In this document: positions 9,935 through 20,657 of the stretch, piece by piece
Layout: each line of letters opens with the position of its first letter
Position numbering within the stretch: position 1 is the stretch's first letter
Source: Collinsella sp.
Lineage (GTDB): Bacteria; Actinomycetota; Coriobacteriia; Coriobacteriales; Coriobacteriaceae
Direction: 5' to 3'
Assembly (NCBI GenBank): GCA_019414245.1
Contig: DXMK01000008.1
Coordinates: 45,528-109,527 of the forward strand
DNA: 64,000 nt
Translations under genes and position numbers: made by a program
Notes under the pieces: model-generated
Seen by the model: only the letters and a program-made list of their open reading frames with translations
The model's database searches: none
Told to the model about the DNA's origin: nothing

Positions 9935-9966
9935 AAAAGCTCCCGAAAACGGGGGCTTTTTTGTTT
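9935..9966 (+). terminator. Terminator after tRNA-Ser(CGA)
   Basis: Stem AAAAGCTCCCG / CGGGGGCTTTT (9935-9945, 9950-9960) with a T-rich tail TTTTTTGTTT. Confidence 0.85.
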
Positions 9967-9980
9967 AGAGTCCCTTACAA

Positions 9981-10137
9981 GCAAATACGGCGGAGGAGGA
10001 GGGATTCGAACCCGCCAGGGCGCGGAGCGTAAAGAAAACGCGCCAGTGGCGCGTTTTTAGCGCAGCGCGGTCGGCGTAAGCCGACCGGATAAATTTTGAG
10101 CGCTGCTCAAAATTTAGACATCCCTCCTATTCAACCA
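9981..10137. repeat. tRNA-echo element A (downstream of tRNA-Ser CGA)
   Basis: 9989-10013 is an exact 25-base reverse complement of the 3' end of tRNA-Ser(CGA) (9899-9923). A core AGGGCGCGGAGCGTAAA starts at 10017. Three hairpins follow: AAACGCGCC/GGCGCGTTT, GGTCGGC/GCCGACC and AAATTTTGAGC/GCTCAAAATTT. A degenerate direct copy of the tRNA tail (ATCCCTCCT...CCA, 14 of 18 matches) ends it at 10120-10137. The same architecture recurs after tRNA-Gly and tRNA-Lys. Confidence 0.8.
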
Positions 10138-10293
10138 CGCCCCCATCGCGTTCAGCATCGACCCAGATCCCCAAACATGGAACCTACGCCCGCATCCAGT
10201 CCTGACCGTTTGCCGAGCAATAGGGTCGCAATCGGCGCCGAACATGTACTATGTACGGGCATTGTCCAAATCCGTAATCCAAAGGACCCCATC

Positions 10294-10983
10294 TTGCCCG
10301 TCGTCGCCGCTATGACCGTTACCTCACACGCCACGGATGCCATGGTCGCCATCCCGTTTTGGCTCGAAATGTTCGCCGTCGTCGCGGCTTCAATCTCGGG
10401 CGTGTTGGTCGCGCGCGAGCACAAACTCGACCTGGTGGGTGCAGTTGCGCTCGCCGTGGTCTGTGGCTTGGGCGGCGGTCTTTTACGCGATATGACGCTG
10501 CAGGTGGGCAACGTCTACATCCTCAACCAGCCAATGGCGCTGCCGCTTTCCATTGCCACGGCAGCCATCATCTATATTTTCCCGGCAATCGTCGACAAGC
10601 CCGAAAAACTCATTCCCCTGCTCGACATCATCTCGGTCGGCATCTACGCCGCCACTGGAGCAGACAAGGCGCTGGTCTACGGCTTTGCACCGGCGGTGTG
10701 CATCATGATGGGCTTTTTCACCGCGGTGGGCGGCGGCATGTTGCGCGATGGCTTTATGGGCGTGGTTCCGGGCATTTTCCAACGTACTAACTTTTATGCC
10801 ATCGCCGCCATCGCCGGATCGACAAGCTATGTGTGTCTCGTTATGAGCGGCATTATGAGCAATGTCGCCGCGCTGGTCGTATGCGTTGTCGTGACCATGG
10901 GTCTGCGCTGGCTCTCGCTGCGCTTTGACATCAAAAGCCCCACCGAAGAAGATATCGCGCGCTTCTTGCACCGTAAAAAGTAA
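10294..10983 (+). CDS. TRIC/UPF0126-type membrane channel protein
   Basis: About seven hydrophobic segments arranged as two internal repeats, each with the family signature: GLGGGLLRDMTL and AVGGGMLRDGFMG. This is the UPF0126 (YadS/YicG) family, bacterial relatives of trimeric intracellular cation channels, some of which have been linked to glycine uptake. I chose the TTG at 10294, which has AAAGGA seven bases upstream and gives 229 residues, near the family's usual 205-230; the frame is open upstream to an ATG at 10096 inside the tRNA-echo repeat, which is unlikely to be translated. It stands alone, with no clear operon partner. Confidence 0.82.
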   Translation: MPVVAAMTVTSHATDAMVAIPFWLEMFAVVAASISGVLVAREHKLDLVGAVALAVVCGLGGGLLRDMTLQVGNVYILNQPMALPLSIATAAIIYIFPAIVDKPEKLIPLLDIISVGIYAATGADKALVYGFAPAVCIMMGFFTAVGGGMLRDGFMGVVPGIFQRTNFYAIAAIAGSTSYVCLVMSGIMSNVAALVVCVVVTMGLRWLSLRFDIKSPTEEDIARFLHRKK

Positions 10984-11089
10984 ACAGCACGGCACGACCC
11001 TTCGAAATGCAACCGAGAGGTTCTTTTAGAGCGCCCACGCGTTGGGTACCCTGTTAGGTGTATGTCGAGCATCTGACGAAGGATTCACT

Positions 11090-12235
11090 ATGCCCTGTAA
11101 TCAATTCCCGTCGACCCAGCGCCGTAAAGCGTGGGTCCGCATCACGATCCTATTCGCGCTCGTCGCCCTAGCGGTCACCGCACTTCCCACGGCGTCGTTC
11201 GCCGGCACAGACACCGCAGGCAACGTACTTGCGACCGACAATGACGCCAATTCGTCCGGCGTCGAAGGTGACCTGTACTGGGCAGGTCAGGCCCTCAACT
11301 TGGACGATGCGTCCATCGGCCGCGACATAATTGCAGCAGGCGAGAGCCTCTCCATCCGCGACTGCACGGTGGGCGGCGCCGTCCGCTTGGCGGCGCGCAC
11401 CATCGACATTGCCAAGACTACGGTTGATGGCAGCGTGACCGTTGCCGGCCAGCATGTCGTGCTCAATTCCGACAGCACCGCCAACTGTTTCTATGCGATA
11501 GGCGAGACGGTTGCCCTGCGCGGCTCTACCAAGTCGGCAGCGCTTGCGGGCGATACGGTGACTATCGATGGCACCGTCGAGGGCGATGTCGAGGTTTGGG
11601 CCGATAAGCTCATCCTGGGCAAGAACGCCCACATCACCGGCACCGTGAACGCGCACGTCTCCGAGGACCCCGAGCGCGCCGCGGGAGCCGAGGTCGGCGC
11701 GCTCAAGATCGACCGCACCGAGAGCGAGGATACTTCCACCGTTAACGATGCCATCGGCGGTATCGTCGCCGCGGCACTCTCGACTTGCTTTGTCGCCTTA
11801 CTGCTCGAACTCGTCTTTCCGCGCGCAACCGCCAGCGCCGCCGGCATGCTCCACCAGCGCCCCATGCCCCTGTGGGTGAGCGGTCTTCTGGGCACGATTG
11901 CTATCGTCCCCGCCGTCCTACTGCTAATTATCTCTATCGCTGGTCTGTCGCTTGCCGGAGCCCTCATGTGCGGTGTTATTGGCATCGCGCTGGTGTCGAG
12001 TGCCTTCGCGGGCTGCGCCATTGCCCGCATGGTCGGACACAACCAGAACCGCTACGCCATGGCAGCCGCCGGCGGCGTGATCGCGGGCGCGCTTACGGCA
12101 ATCCCCCTCGTAGGCGGCTTCATCAGCGGCGTGGCCTTTGTCTTCACGCTCGGCTACATCATCCAAATCATCTGGCGCAACGCCCGCCTCAAGCCGCAGC
12201 AGCCGGCTAACACGCCAGGACTCCCCACCGCTTAG
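11090..12235 (+). CDS. Polymer-forming (bactofilin-like) repeat protein with membrane domain
   Basis: 381 residues from the ATG at 11090 (GAAGGA six bases upstream). An N-terminal signal or anchor (about 18-38) is followed by a beta-helix-like region (about 60-190) of short repeats such as DIIAAGESLSIRDCTVGGAVRLAARTI, with the alternating G/D pattern of polymer-forming bactofilin-type domains. The C-terminal part (about 225-370) has four hydrophobic segments. This fits a membrane-anchored scaffold with the repeat domain outside or at the membrane surface. No catalytic motif is seen. A shared transcript with the TRIC gene (107-base gap) is possible. Confidence 0.7.
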   Translation: MPCNQFPSTQRRKAWVRITILFALVALAVTALPTASFAGTDTAGNVLATDNDANSSGVEGDLYWAGQALNLDDASIGRDIIAAGESLSIRDCTVGGAVRLAARTIDIAKTTVDGSVTVAGQHVVLNSDSTANCFYAIGETVALRGSTKSAALAGDTVTIDGTVEGDVEVWADKLILGKNAHITGTVNAHVSEDPERAAGAEVGALKIDRTESEDTSTVNDAIGGIVAAALSTCFVALLLELVFPRATASAAGMLHQRPMPLWVSGLLGTIAIVPAVLLLIISIAGLSLAGALMCGVIGIALVSSAFAGCAIARMVGHNQNRYAMAAAGGVIAGALTAIPLVGGFISGVAFVFTLGYIIQIIWRNARLKPQQPANTPGLPTA

Positions 12236-12248
12236 CCACCAACCGCCA

Positions 12249-12302
12249 CAAAGGGGACAGGCACCTTTATGGTGGTGTAAAAGGGTCAGGTTTCTTTGCA
12301 CC
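12249..12302. repeat. Intergenic GGGGACAGG-type repeat, copy 1
   Basis: Contains CAAAGGGGACAGGCACCTTT and ends in TTTGCACC, pairing roughly with GGTGGTGTAAA inside it. A shorter related palindrome is at 18132-18159. Confidence 0.5.
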
Positions 12303-12310
12303 GACAAACG

Positions 12311-12355
12311 AAGCGGGGCACCCGGTCACATTCGACCGGGTGCCCCGCTTTTCTT
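12311..12355. terminator. Bidirectional terminator between the convergent 11090 gene and the pilin gene
   Basis: 17-bp perfect stem (AAGCGGGGCACCCGGTC / GACCGGGTGCCCCGCTT) with a 6-base loop and TTTTCTT on the plus strand. It separates the plus-strand gene from the minus-strand pilin gene. Confidence 0.85.
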
Positions 12356-12457
12356 GGAGGGTTCTCTAGTAACTTTTTCAAAACCAATGATCATCAGGTC
12401 GGTAGGCCTGCGCGTCACTCGCTACGGAGGCAGTACGCCACTGAGCAAGGGGGGCAA

Positions 12458-14101
12458 TTATTTTTCACGGCGACCTCCTCCTCGCTTGATGACGAACGCG
12501 ACAACAATAGCCGCCACTCCGATGGCAGCCAAAACCGCCACCAGTACCAACGTTCTATCTCCCGTCGAGGGCATAAAGCCTCGACTTACTTCTTTGCTTG
12601 GGGTGTTGAGCACCGACAGTTCAATCGAACCCGTCCCGGCATCGGCTGCATCAACCCGCAGAGGGCTTTCGACCGATACAGTCACCTTGGGCTTCGCGGC
12701 CGCCACCTGTTTAACGTCCAGACCCTCGGCCGTAACCGTCACCGTACGCTTGCCCCCAAAGGCGGTGTAGCCCTTGGGTGCCGCGACCTCTTCGACGGTA
12801 TAGACGCCCGCGTCCACACCGGTCAATTCCACATGGCCGTCCGAGCCCGTGGTGACGCACGCGTCGGCATCCGTCGATCACGAGCCGTCAGTCGTTAGAA
12901 TGCGCCCGCGGTCATCGATGATGCGCAGCTTGGCGCCCGCGAGCGGCTTATCGTCCGAGCTTGAGCGCTTGATCAGACTGAGTCCCCAGGTGTAGGCGCA
13001 CGCATCATCGCTCGGCGTACGGGTGAAGCCGGCGTCGCCGGACTGGTCGGCGAGAGGAGAGCGCGGATAGCGCAGGTAGACCTCGTTGGGATTGCCCTTG
13101 GTGGCGCCTCGATTGCAGTTGGCCCCCAACGGCGCATTGTAGACAGCAACCACGCGGGCGCCCGCGGCGAAGGCGTCAACCCCGCCGAGCGCGGCGATCA
13201 GGTCGCCGGTGCGCACGGTGAAGGCATTGCCCTCGACCGAGACCCTGCACTGTGAAGTAATGTCTGTCCACCCTTTAGCCGGCGTCGAGTTGGCGTTGCC
13301 GCCCTCACATGCGACGGCGTCAAAGCCGCCGTCCGCGCCCGCCGCCACGTACACGCGCACGCTCGCGGCCACCTTGGAGGGGTCGAGCCCCGCGCTCATG
13401 GTGTCGACGAACCGTACCGTATAGGTGTCGTAGGCCGCGAGGCCCGCCGGGACCGTGGCAGAGAGGCGCCAGTACAGGTCGTCGGCAACCGTGGCGTCGG
13501 CGGCCTTGCCCCAGGCGGCGGTGCTGTCCTCCAGCACGTGCTTAGCCACCTTGGGAGTGGCGGCCTTGGGCTTGACGGTGACGGCGCTGCCGCCGACCAG
13601 GGCCATGATCGGCGCGGTGCCGGCCTCGTTCTGGGCGATGGCGTCGTCGTCGGCGACGATGAGCCAGTAGCCACAGGGCAGCTCGGCCGTCGTGCCCGCG
13701 GTAAGGAAAACGGGCACGGCGCCTGCTTTGACAATTGCGTGGGCAAGTTTTGCCGTCAGCGCCGTCGTCATGCGTCCGTCGGCATTCATCCATTCGGCTG
13801 CCTCTTGCGCCGTCGAGACCGTGCTGTCGAGCCCCGCATCATGAAGCATCGGAAGAACAGCTTGACGAACCGTGTCATTCGCCCACGTTACGTCAGTTGC
13901 AATTTTTTGGTCAGTATCGGCGTCGCCGACAACGGTCGCCGAAAAGGGCTGGTACGCGTCATACCGCGTCGCAACCGTACCGCTCACCGTAATGGCACCG
14001 GTATCGGTAGCATGAGCCGTCCCAGGGGCAATCGCGAAAGACAGAATAGCGACCATGATTATCGTCGCGGCAGCCAACAAGCGGCGACAAAGCCTACTCA
14101 C
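12458..14101 (-). pseudogene. Fimbrial major-subunit-like pilin with in-frame UGA at codon 408
   Basis: From a GTG at 14101 (GAGGTGG upstream, 8-base overlap with the upstream adhesin stop) the frame runs through one TGA (12878-12880) to a true stop at 12458, 547 positions in all. Signal peptide about 1-30 (ending GTAHA). An isopeptide-forming fimbrial D2-type domain spans about 185-370 (YWRLSATVP, RFVDTMSAGLD, NEVYLRYPRSP). A SpaA/prealbumin-like domain follows (WGLSLIKRSSS ... E-box YTVEEVAAPKGY), then MPSTG (about 510-514), a membrane span and a basic tail. The UGA stands where such domains often have Trp (DGS-stop-STDADA), so TGG to TGA is the simplest reading. If the UGA is obeyed, the anchor is lost and the pilin would be secreted or unstable. 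Confidence 0.8.
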
Positions 14102-17100
14102 GGCGACCACCTCGATCTTGATCGCGATGGCGACGAGCATGCATCCATGTCGCAGCAAAACACAGCAGCGATGCACCAGCCAGATACGTCATAGTCAAGC
14201 CAGCCCCGCCCGCCTCGGGAAGCGTGGTCGAATACTTGTTGGTAAAGGTCGGCGGGGTCGAAGAGCCGTTGTCGTAGGTGACCTCGGTGTTTAGCTTTCT
14301 TTCTCCATTAGTCACGACAACCTTAACCTCATGTTTGGTCGTGTCGTAGGTGATGTGGTCCTTGACGTTGTTCTCAGCGCCCGCGGGAATGACCTCGGAG
14401 ATGGCGTACTCATAGATCCCCGTCTTGGTGTAATCCAAGACAAAGTTGATATCACCATCCGCACCGTTCCTGATGGTCCGGAGAACCTTACCGGTCTTCT
14501 TGTCCTTGAGCACAAACCCGAACTGGCTTTCTTGCAAGGTCGAGCCTTCGAGCATCTTGGTGGCAGAAATTGTAGCTTGACCGCTATAGGGCGCATCATA
14601 GACCGTGATGTCGGTACTCACCGTTGGGGTGTCAATGTCGACACCCTTTGCCCTCAGCTCTTCTGCCTTAGTAAGGGCCTTCTGATAGTCGTCCTCATTG
14701 TTGCCTTTGAGCAGAATCCACACCGGTTTAGAGGCAATATTGTATCCGCCGGGCGCCTTGGTCTCCTCAAGGCAATACAACTTGTAGGCTTCCATCTTTT
14801 GCGTAGGAGTGCCGAACGTTACCATGCCCTCTTCGTCTGTTTCATCACTCCGAATCAGCGTTTTCGCAGAATCGAGGCCGAACTCTAATGCCTTGTCCAT
14901 ATCAACCTCGTAGAGCGTGAACTCAGCACCGGGCAGTTTCTTTGTGATATCGCTCGCATCGACCTTGGTCACCGTAACACCGTAGCCGCTGCCACCCGCC
15001 GAACCGGACATCCGCTGAATAACCCAGTTGTTTGAATGCTCCACATCACCGTCGCAAACGCCCGTAAGCGATGCTTTATTAGTCAGAGAAACCGTATCCC
15101 CCTCGTTGCCAGCAGGAATCACCTTATACTCGACCTTGAGATATTCCTTATCGGGCACCCTGAGCGTCATCTTTGTACGCGCAGCACCGTTTTCGTCCAT
15201 AATGCTTTCGGCGCCGGCGGTGTATTTATCCGAGCCAAGCAAGTCCCAGCCCGTCCCATTGTATTGGTACACCTTGACCGAATCAGTAACTAACGTGCAC
15301 TTCGCGTCCATCGTGTCGAGGAGCTCGAGATAATCGCTGTCCTTCTTAAGGTCAACCGCCGATTCGTTAACAAAGATGGTGTACTTGATGCGGTTGCTGT
15401 TAGAGACTTGATCGCCGGTCTTTTGCAGTACGTTGTTCTTAATGGTGACGGTTCCACCACCGGAGTCGAACGTCTTGCTCCCCGACTCGGCACTGGCCGA
15501 GTTGGTGAACTTCCCTTCATTCTTGGAGGTATCGAGCTCACCGCGCTTGACCGCCGTCTGGTACGTGAGCTTTGCGAAGCCGGCATAGTTGCCGAGCGCC
15601 GTCGTGGGGATGGAGAAGGTAACGGTGCCTTTGTCATCACTGACGTTCGCAAGGGGTAGGCTGTCGGCGACGGTCTTCTCTCGCTGGGCGGTACCGTTAT
15701 ACGCTTTCTGGTCATACGGATTCTGAATCAGCGAGTATTTAGCAGACCCCGGCACATAGCTCATACCGCTCGGTAGTGTGTCCACAACGTTCAGCGGTTG
15801 GTTATCAAGCTTGCCGGCGCCGTAACACTCTCCGCTTGGCGTCTTGCCTCTGTTGGCATAAACCGTCCAGTCAACGATCCATGCGCCCTTTTCCTTAGAT
15901 CCGTCGATTTTGCTCCAGTCGAAATCCCCCTTCCAAGAAACTGCAGTCTTCGACGAAGGCTTCTCGACCCCAGGAGTTGAGTTTGCATCGACGTAGTAAT
16001 AGATAAAGTCCGTGAAATACTTAGTACCGCTTACTTCCACTGATGCAAAATTGGAGTACCAGCCAGGAAGCGCATCGGATTTTGTCTTATAACTAATTAC
16101 CGCATCCGGGTTATCTTTGAGCGCACCCTTCACCCTATCGCTTATCCGAATGAACAGGTTGAAGTTTTTCTTGGTTCCAAACGACGTTGAATCACTGCCG
16201 CCTTCGAACCACCAATCGACGCCTTTTTCCAAAGGGACATCGCCGATTTTAATAGAATAGCTGTCGACGTCTGGGCCGATATTTTGGTTCCAGGCCGTCT
16301 GAAACGTATCGTAAACCTTGACCTCTGATGGATTCATTGTATTAACAATGGAACCCAGTGCTATCCGAAGCTCCCAGGTTGCCTGACCTGTTGTCGCCGC
16401 ATCAGAGTCATTCACAAGTCTCTTTTTAATCTGCGTCCCCACCAACTTCGGCGCAAACGTGCCGCTGTCCGTGCCGGAAACGGAATTGTCACGCGAGATA
16501 TTCGCACTATTGCTCACCGTGTCATACGAGTCCTGATCTTTCATTTGAGTGTGATAGACAATGCGATAGGGCTTGTACTTATCTGTGTCAGATAGACCTG
16601 AGAACTTATAGCTAAACGTTTTACCAGTGGAGCTATCGAGATCGCCGCGGGCGATCTCGTCTTCCCCGTAGAGTCCCCTATAAACGATATAATTACCCGT
16701 ATACGTCTGCTTGTCGTCCACCGTGTCGGTGAATGTATAGCCATTCATGTCGACCTTGATATCGCCGTTGTTGAGCGTAACGGTCCATTTAATATCGGAC
16801 GGCGTTCCTTCGCCGCCATCCTTCTTGATCATGTCATAGCGGAAATCATTTGCTGAGACTGGATTCTCTAATTTGCCGCCACGGTTTTGGTCCCATGTCC
16901 AGGAGGCATTGTTTTTTGAACCGTCGAGGCGATTGATCCACTCTTTGTCGCCCACAGATACGTTCGGATTCAACACCGAATCATAGGTAATCGTATATGT
17001 CCCCTTGGACAAGTTACCCAGGCTCAAAGTCGCGGTCTGCTCCTGAATGCTCGGCTGTTGCTTGAGCGTCTCGCCGTTCAACTTAAACGACCAAGGCACA

Positions 17101-17798
17101 AACGAAAAATTCTCACCAAGCACATCAATGAGTTGGACATTGTGAGCATAGGACTGGACCTCGAGATTGAAGGTCCATGTTACTTTTCCCTCGCCGCCGG
17201 ATTGAGAGAACTTTCCTTCCTTCGTTCCCGCCACGTCTCCGTCTTTGGTCGCAATGTCAATTCCGGCCGTTCCAGGAAATTCGATTTTCGTTTTATCGCC
17301 GGAGCCAACGTTCTCATTTGCCAGCTTGAATGAAAAATCGGCACCGACATGAACATCGGATGGATGTGTCTTAATCCATGACTCATTAAAAATAAAAATC
17401 AGCTTATTGTTCTCGCATCTCCAGCTACCGGCCTCTTTGGTACCGTCCATAAGACTACCGCCGGTATTGTCAAATGCTTTAATACCGTCTGGAAGAGAGT
17501 ACTCCGCAACGTTTTGTACCTCGCTCGGTTTATGGTTTGCCTCAAAGTTCGCACGAAACGAACCATAGAGCGTAGCGGTCGAAAGCACGGCGGTATTACT
17601 CAAAGGCGTTTTACGACCCTCATCGGTAAACAGCTCAACCGTAACGGCCGCCGTCGTCTCATCAATCACAATCGGCGTTGGCGTCGTCGCGTCCTCGGCG
17701 CGCACGGGAGCTGCGCCGTGAAAAACTGCGGCGGTGAGGCTAATCAAAATGAAGATCAGGGCCGCCATACCCAGCGACCGTGAGCGGTGTGCGTCCAT
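14094..17798 (-). CDS. Large LPXTG-like surface protein, probable pilus-associated adhesin
   Basis: 1234 residues with a signal peptide (about 1-34, ending PVRAE), a series of beta-sandwich-like domains (such as VDTLPSGMSYVPGSAKY), a SpaA-type domain near residue 960 with E-box LYCLEETKAPGGYN, and an FctA/Spy0128-type pilin isopeptide domain (about 1075-1190, ATKMLEGSTLQESQFGFVLKD). It ends in LPEAG (1193-1197), a membrane span and a basic tail, the pattern for sortase anchoring, though Ala replaces the usual Thr. It is translationally coupled to the downstream pilin gene, so this is a two-gene pilus locus with a large first subunit. No sortase gene lies next to it. Confidence 0.88.
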   Translation of the reverse strand: MDAHRSRSLGMAALIFILISLTAAVFHGAAPVRAEDATTPTPIVIDETTAAVTVELFTDEGRKTPLSNTAVLSTATLYGSFRANFEANHKPSEVQNVAEYSLPDGIKAFDNTGGSLMDGTKEAGSWRCENNKLIFIFNESWIKTHPSDVHVGADFSFKLANENVGSGDKTKIEFPGTAGIDIATKDGDVAGTKEGKFSQSGGEGKVTWTFNLEVQSYAHNVQLIDVLGENFSFVPWSFKLNGETLKQQPSIQEQTATLSLGNLSKGTYTITYDSVLNPNVSVGDKEWINRLDGSKNNASWTWDQNRGGKLENPVSANDFRYDMIKKDGGEGTPSDIKWTVTLNNGDIKVDMNGYTFTDTVDDKQTYTGNYIVYRGLYGEDEIARGDLDSSTGKTFSYKFSGLSDTDKYKPYRIVYHTQMKDQDSYDTVSNSANISRDNSVSGTDSGTFAPKLVGTQIKKRLVNDSDAATTGQATWELRIALGSIVNTMNPSEVKVYDTFQTAWNQNIGPDVDSYSIKIGDVPLEKGVDWWFEGGSDSTSFGTKKNFNLFIRISDRVKGALKDNPDAVISYKTKSDALPGWYSNFASVEVSGTKYFTDFIYYYVDANSTPGVEKPSSKTAVSWKGDFDWSKIDGSKEKGAWIVDWTVYANRGKTPSGECYGAGKLDNQPLNVVDTLPSGMSYVPGSAKYSLIQNPYDQKAYNGTAQREKTVADSLPLANVSDDKGTVTFSIPTTALGNYAGFAKLTYQTAVKRGELDTSKNEGKFTNSASAESGSKTFDSGGGTVTIKNNVLQKTGDQVSNSNRIKYTIFVNESAVDLKKDSDYLELLDTMDAKCTLVTDSVKVYQYNGTGWDLLGSDKYTAGAESIMDENGAARTKMTLRVPDKEYLKVEYKVIPAGNEGDTVSLTNKASLTGVCDGDVEHSNNWVIQRMSGSAGGSGYGVTVTKVDASDITKKLPGAEFTLYEVDMDKALEFGLDSAKTLIRSDETDEEGMVTFGTPTQKMEAYKLYCLEETKAPGGYNIASKPVWILLKGNNEDDYQKALTKAEELRAKGVDIDTPTVSTDITVYDAPYSGQATISATKMLEGSTLQESQFGFVLKDKKTGKVLRTIRNGADGDINFVLDYTKTGIYEYAISEVIPAGAENNVKDHITYDTTKHEVKVVVTNGERKLNTEVTYDNGSSTPPTFTNKYSTTLPEAGGAGLTMTYLAGASLLCFAATWMHARRHRDQDRGGRRE

Positions 17799-18131
17799 AG
17801 TTGTCCCCTAATTCCTACAACACGTTGTGGAACACGGCGAATCGTCGGATCGAACACAACCCCAACATCAACGAGAACCTACCTAGCGCATTGCAAGAAC
17901 CCACTGGGGAGCAACTTCTAAGACGGTTCGTCTATGCCACAATGCATAACATACAATATAGATACCAGTCATGTAAACCGCAGGTAAAGAGGTCTTTTAA
18001 TTTAATACCAGTTGATATTTACCTGTTAACGGTTTTGCATTAAAGCGGTTGTATTTCAATGATTCATGTATATGTTTAAACAACTTAACTTTGCCTGAAA
18101 AGCTGCTCGGGGGGATAATCTCCCCCACCGT
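17799..18131 (-). promoter_or_regulatory. AT-rich control region of the pilus locus
   Basis: About 260 bases of AT-rich DNA upstream of the adhesin. It holds two direct ATACCAGT copies 43 bases apart (17962-17969, 18005-18012) and an inverted pair CAGGTAAA (17981-17988) / TTTACCTG (18018-18025). On the minus strand TTTACA lies 18 bases before TATGTT, a possible promoter. This layout suggests regulator binding, but no regulator gene is adjacent. Confidence 0.45.
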
Positions 18132-18159
18132 GGTGCAAACGGGCCTGTCCCCTTGCACC
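18132..18159. repeat. Intergenic GGTGCAA palindrome, copy 2 of the GGGGACAGG-type repeat
   Basis: GGTGCAA ... TTGCACC inverted ends enclose GGGCCTGTCCCC. Related to the sequence at 12249-12302. Confidence 0.5.
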
Positions 18160-18196
18160 AAAAAGGGCGCCGACCATTGCGGTCGACGCCCTTTCT
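18160..18196 (-). terminator. Terminator of typA
   Basis: Stem AAAGGGCGCCGACC / GGTCGACGCCCTTT (one mismatch) just beyond the typA stop, with TTTTT on the minus strand. Confidence 0.85.
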
Positions 18197-18221
18197 TGTT
18201 AGTCGCTATAAAGTCCAGCGC

Positions 18222-20060
<1,839 letters not shown>

Positions 20061-20177
20061 GTAGTTCCCCTATCTTCTATCCATATACAAACGGCACGCG
20101 TATGCGGCCCGCCCAGCGACACAACGCTCAGCGGGAATATTGAGCCTTTTACCGAAAACTCGTTTATTTTAGCGATT

Positions 20178-20627
20178 TTAGATGAGAGGGGTTTCCTCAC
20201 CTGCAGGTTCAGGGTCGCTCCACATAAAACCATCGCCGGCACCCATGCCCTCATACAGCACGTATGCCGAAAAACCGCTCTCGAGCGTGGTTTCGAAGAA
20301 GCTCACGAGCAGGGCGTCGTGATAGCCGCCGTCAATTTCGACACAACCGGTGTAGCCGATGGCATAGCGGGCGATGCGGCCCAGCCCCTCGTCCTTAAGA
20401 CCCATCTTGTGCTCGGAGATAAAGTTGGTGGCAGCCTCGAGGCATGCCTCCTCGCCATCTTCGTCGAGCGCCGCCAGATATCGGTTGGAAGCAGCGTCCT
20501 CGATCGCCACAACTACGCCCGGATTCTCGCCGACGGCAAGGTCGTCCAAGAACGCGCCGATCAGATCGCACACCATGGCGTCGAGCTCGGCGGAGACGTT
20601 ACCGGCGTCCTGCATATCCTGTGCCAT
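20178..20627 (-). CDS. Hypothetical protein, 149 residues
   Basis: A soluble acidic protein (MAQDMQDAGNVSAELDAMV...) without signal peptide, membrane segment or recognisable catalytic motif. The ORF shows normal codon use. It follows the 20658 gene by about 30 bases, so the two may share a transcript. I do not recognise a family. The mix of alpha-helical start and Gly-rich middle (GYHDALLVSFFETTLESGFSAYVLYEGMGAGDG) suggests a compact alpha/beta fold. Confidence 0.7.
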   Translation of the reverse strand: MAQDMQDAGNVSAELDAMVCDLIGAFLDDLAVGENPGVVVAIEDAASNRYLAALDEDGEEACLEAATNFISEHKMGLKDEGLGRIARYAIGYTGCVEIDGGYHDALLVSFFETTLESGFSAYVLYEGMGAGDGFMWSDPEPAGEETPLI

Positions 20628-20657
20628 CTTTAGACCTTCCCATCGAGTCTCGCGTCG

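Noticed and set aside
10096..10293. Upstream start for the TRIC-type gene
   Set aside because: The first ATG is inside the tRNA-echo repeat and the extra 66 residues have no membrane or family character.
12840..12880. Selenocysteine reading of the UGA in the pilin gene
   Set aside because: No selenium genes are seen in the window and the residue fits a Trp in pilin-type domains; no convincing SECIS-like hairpin with the right spacing is visible downstream.
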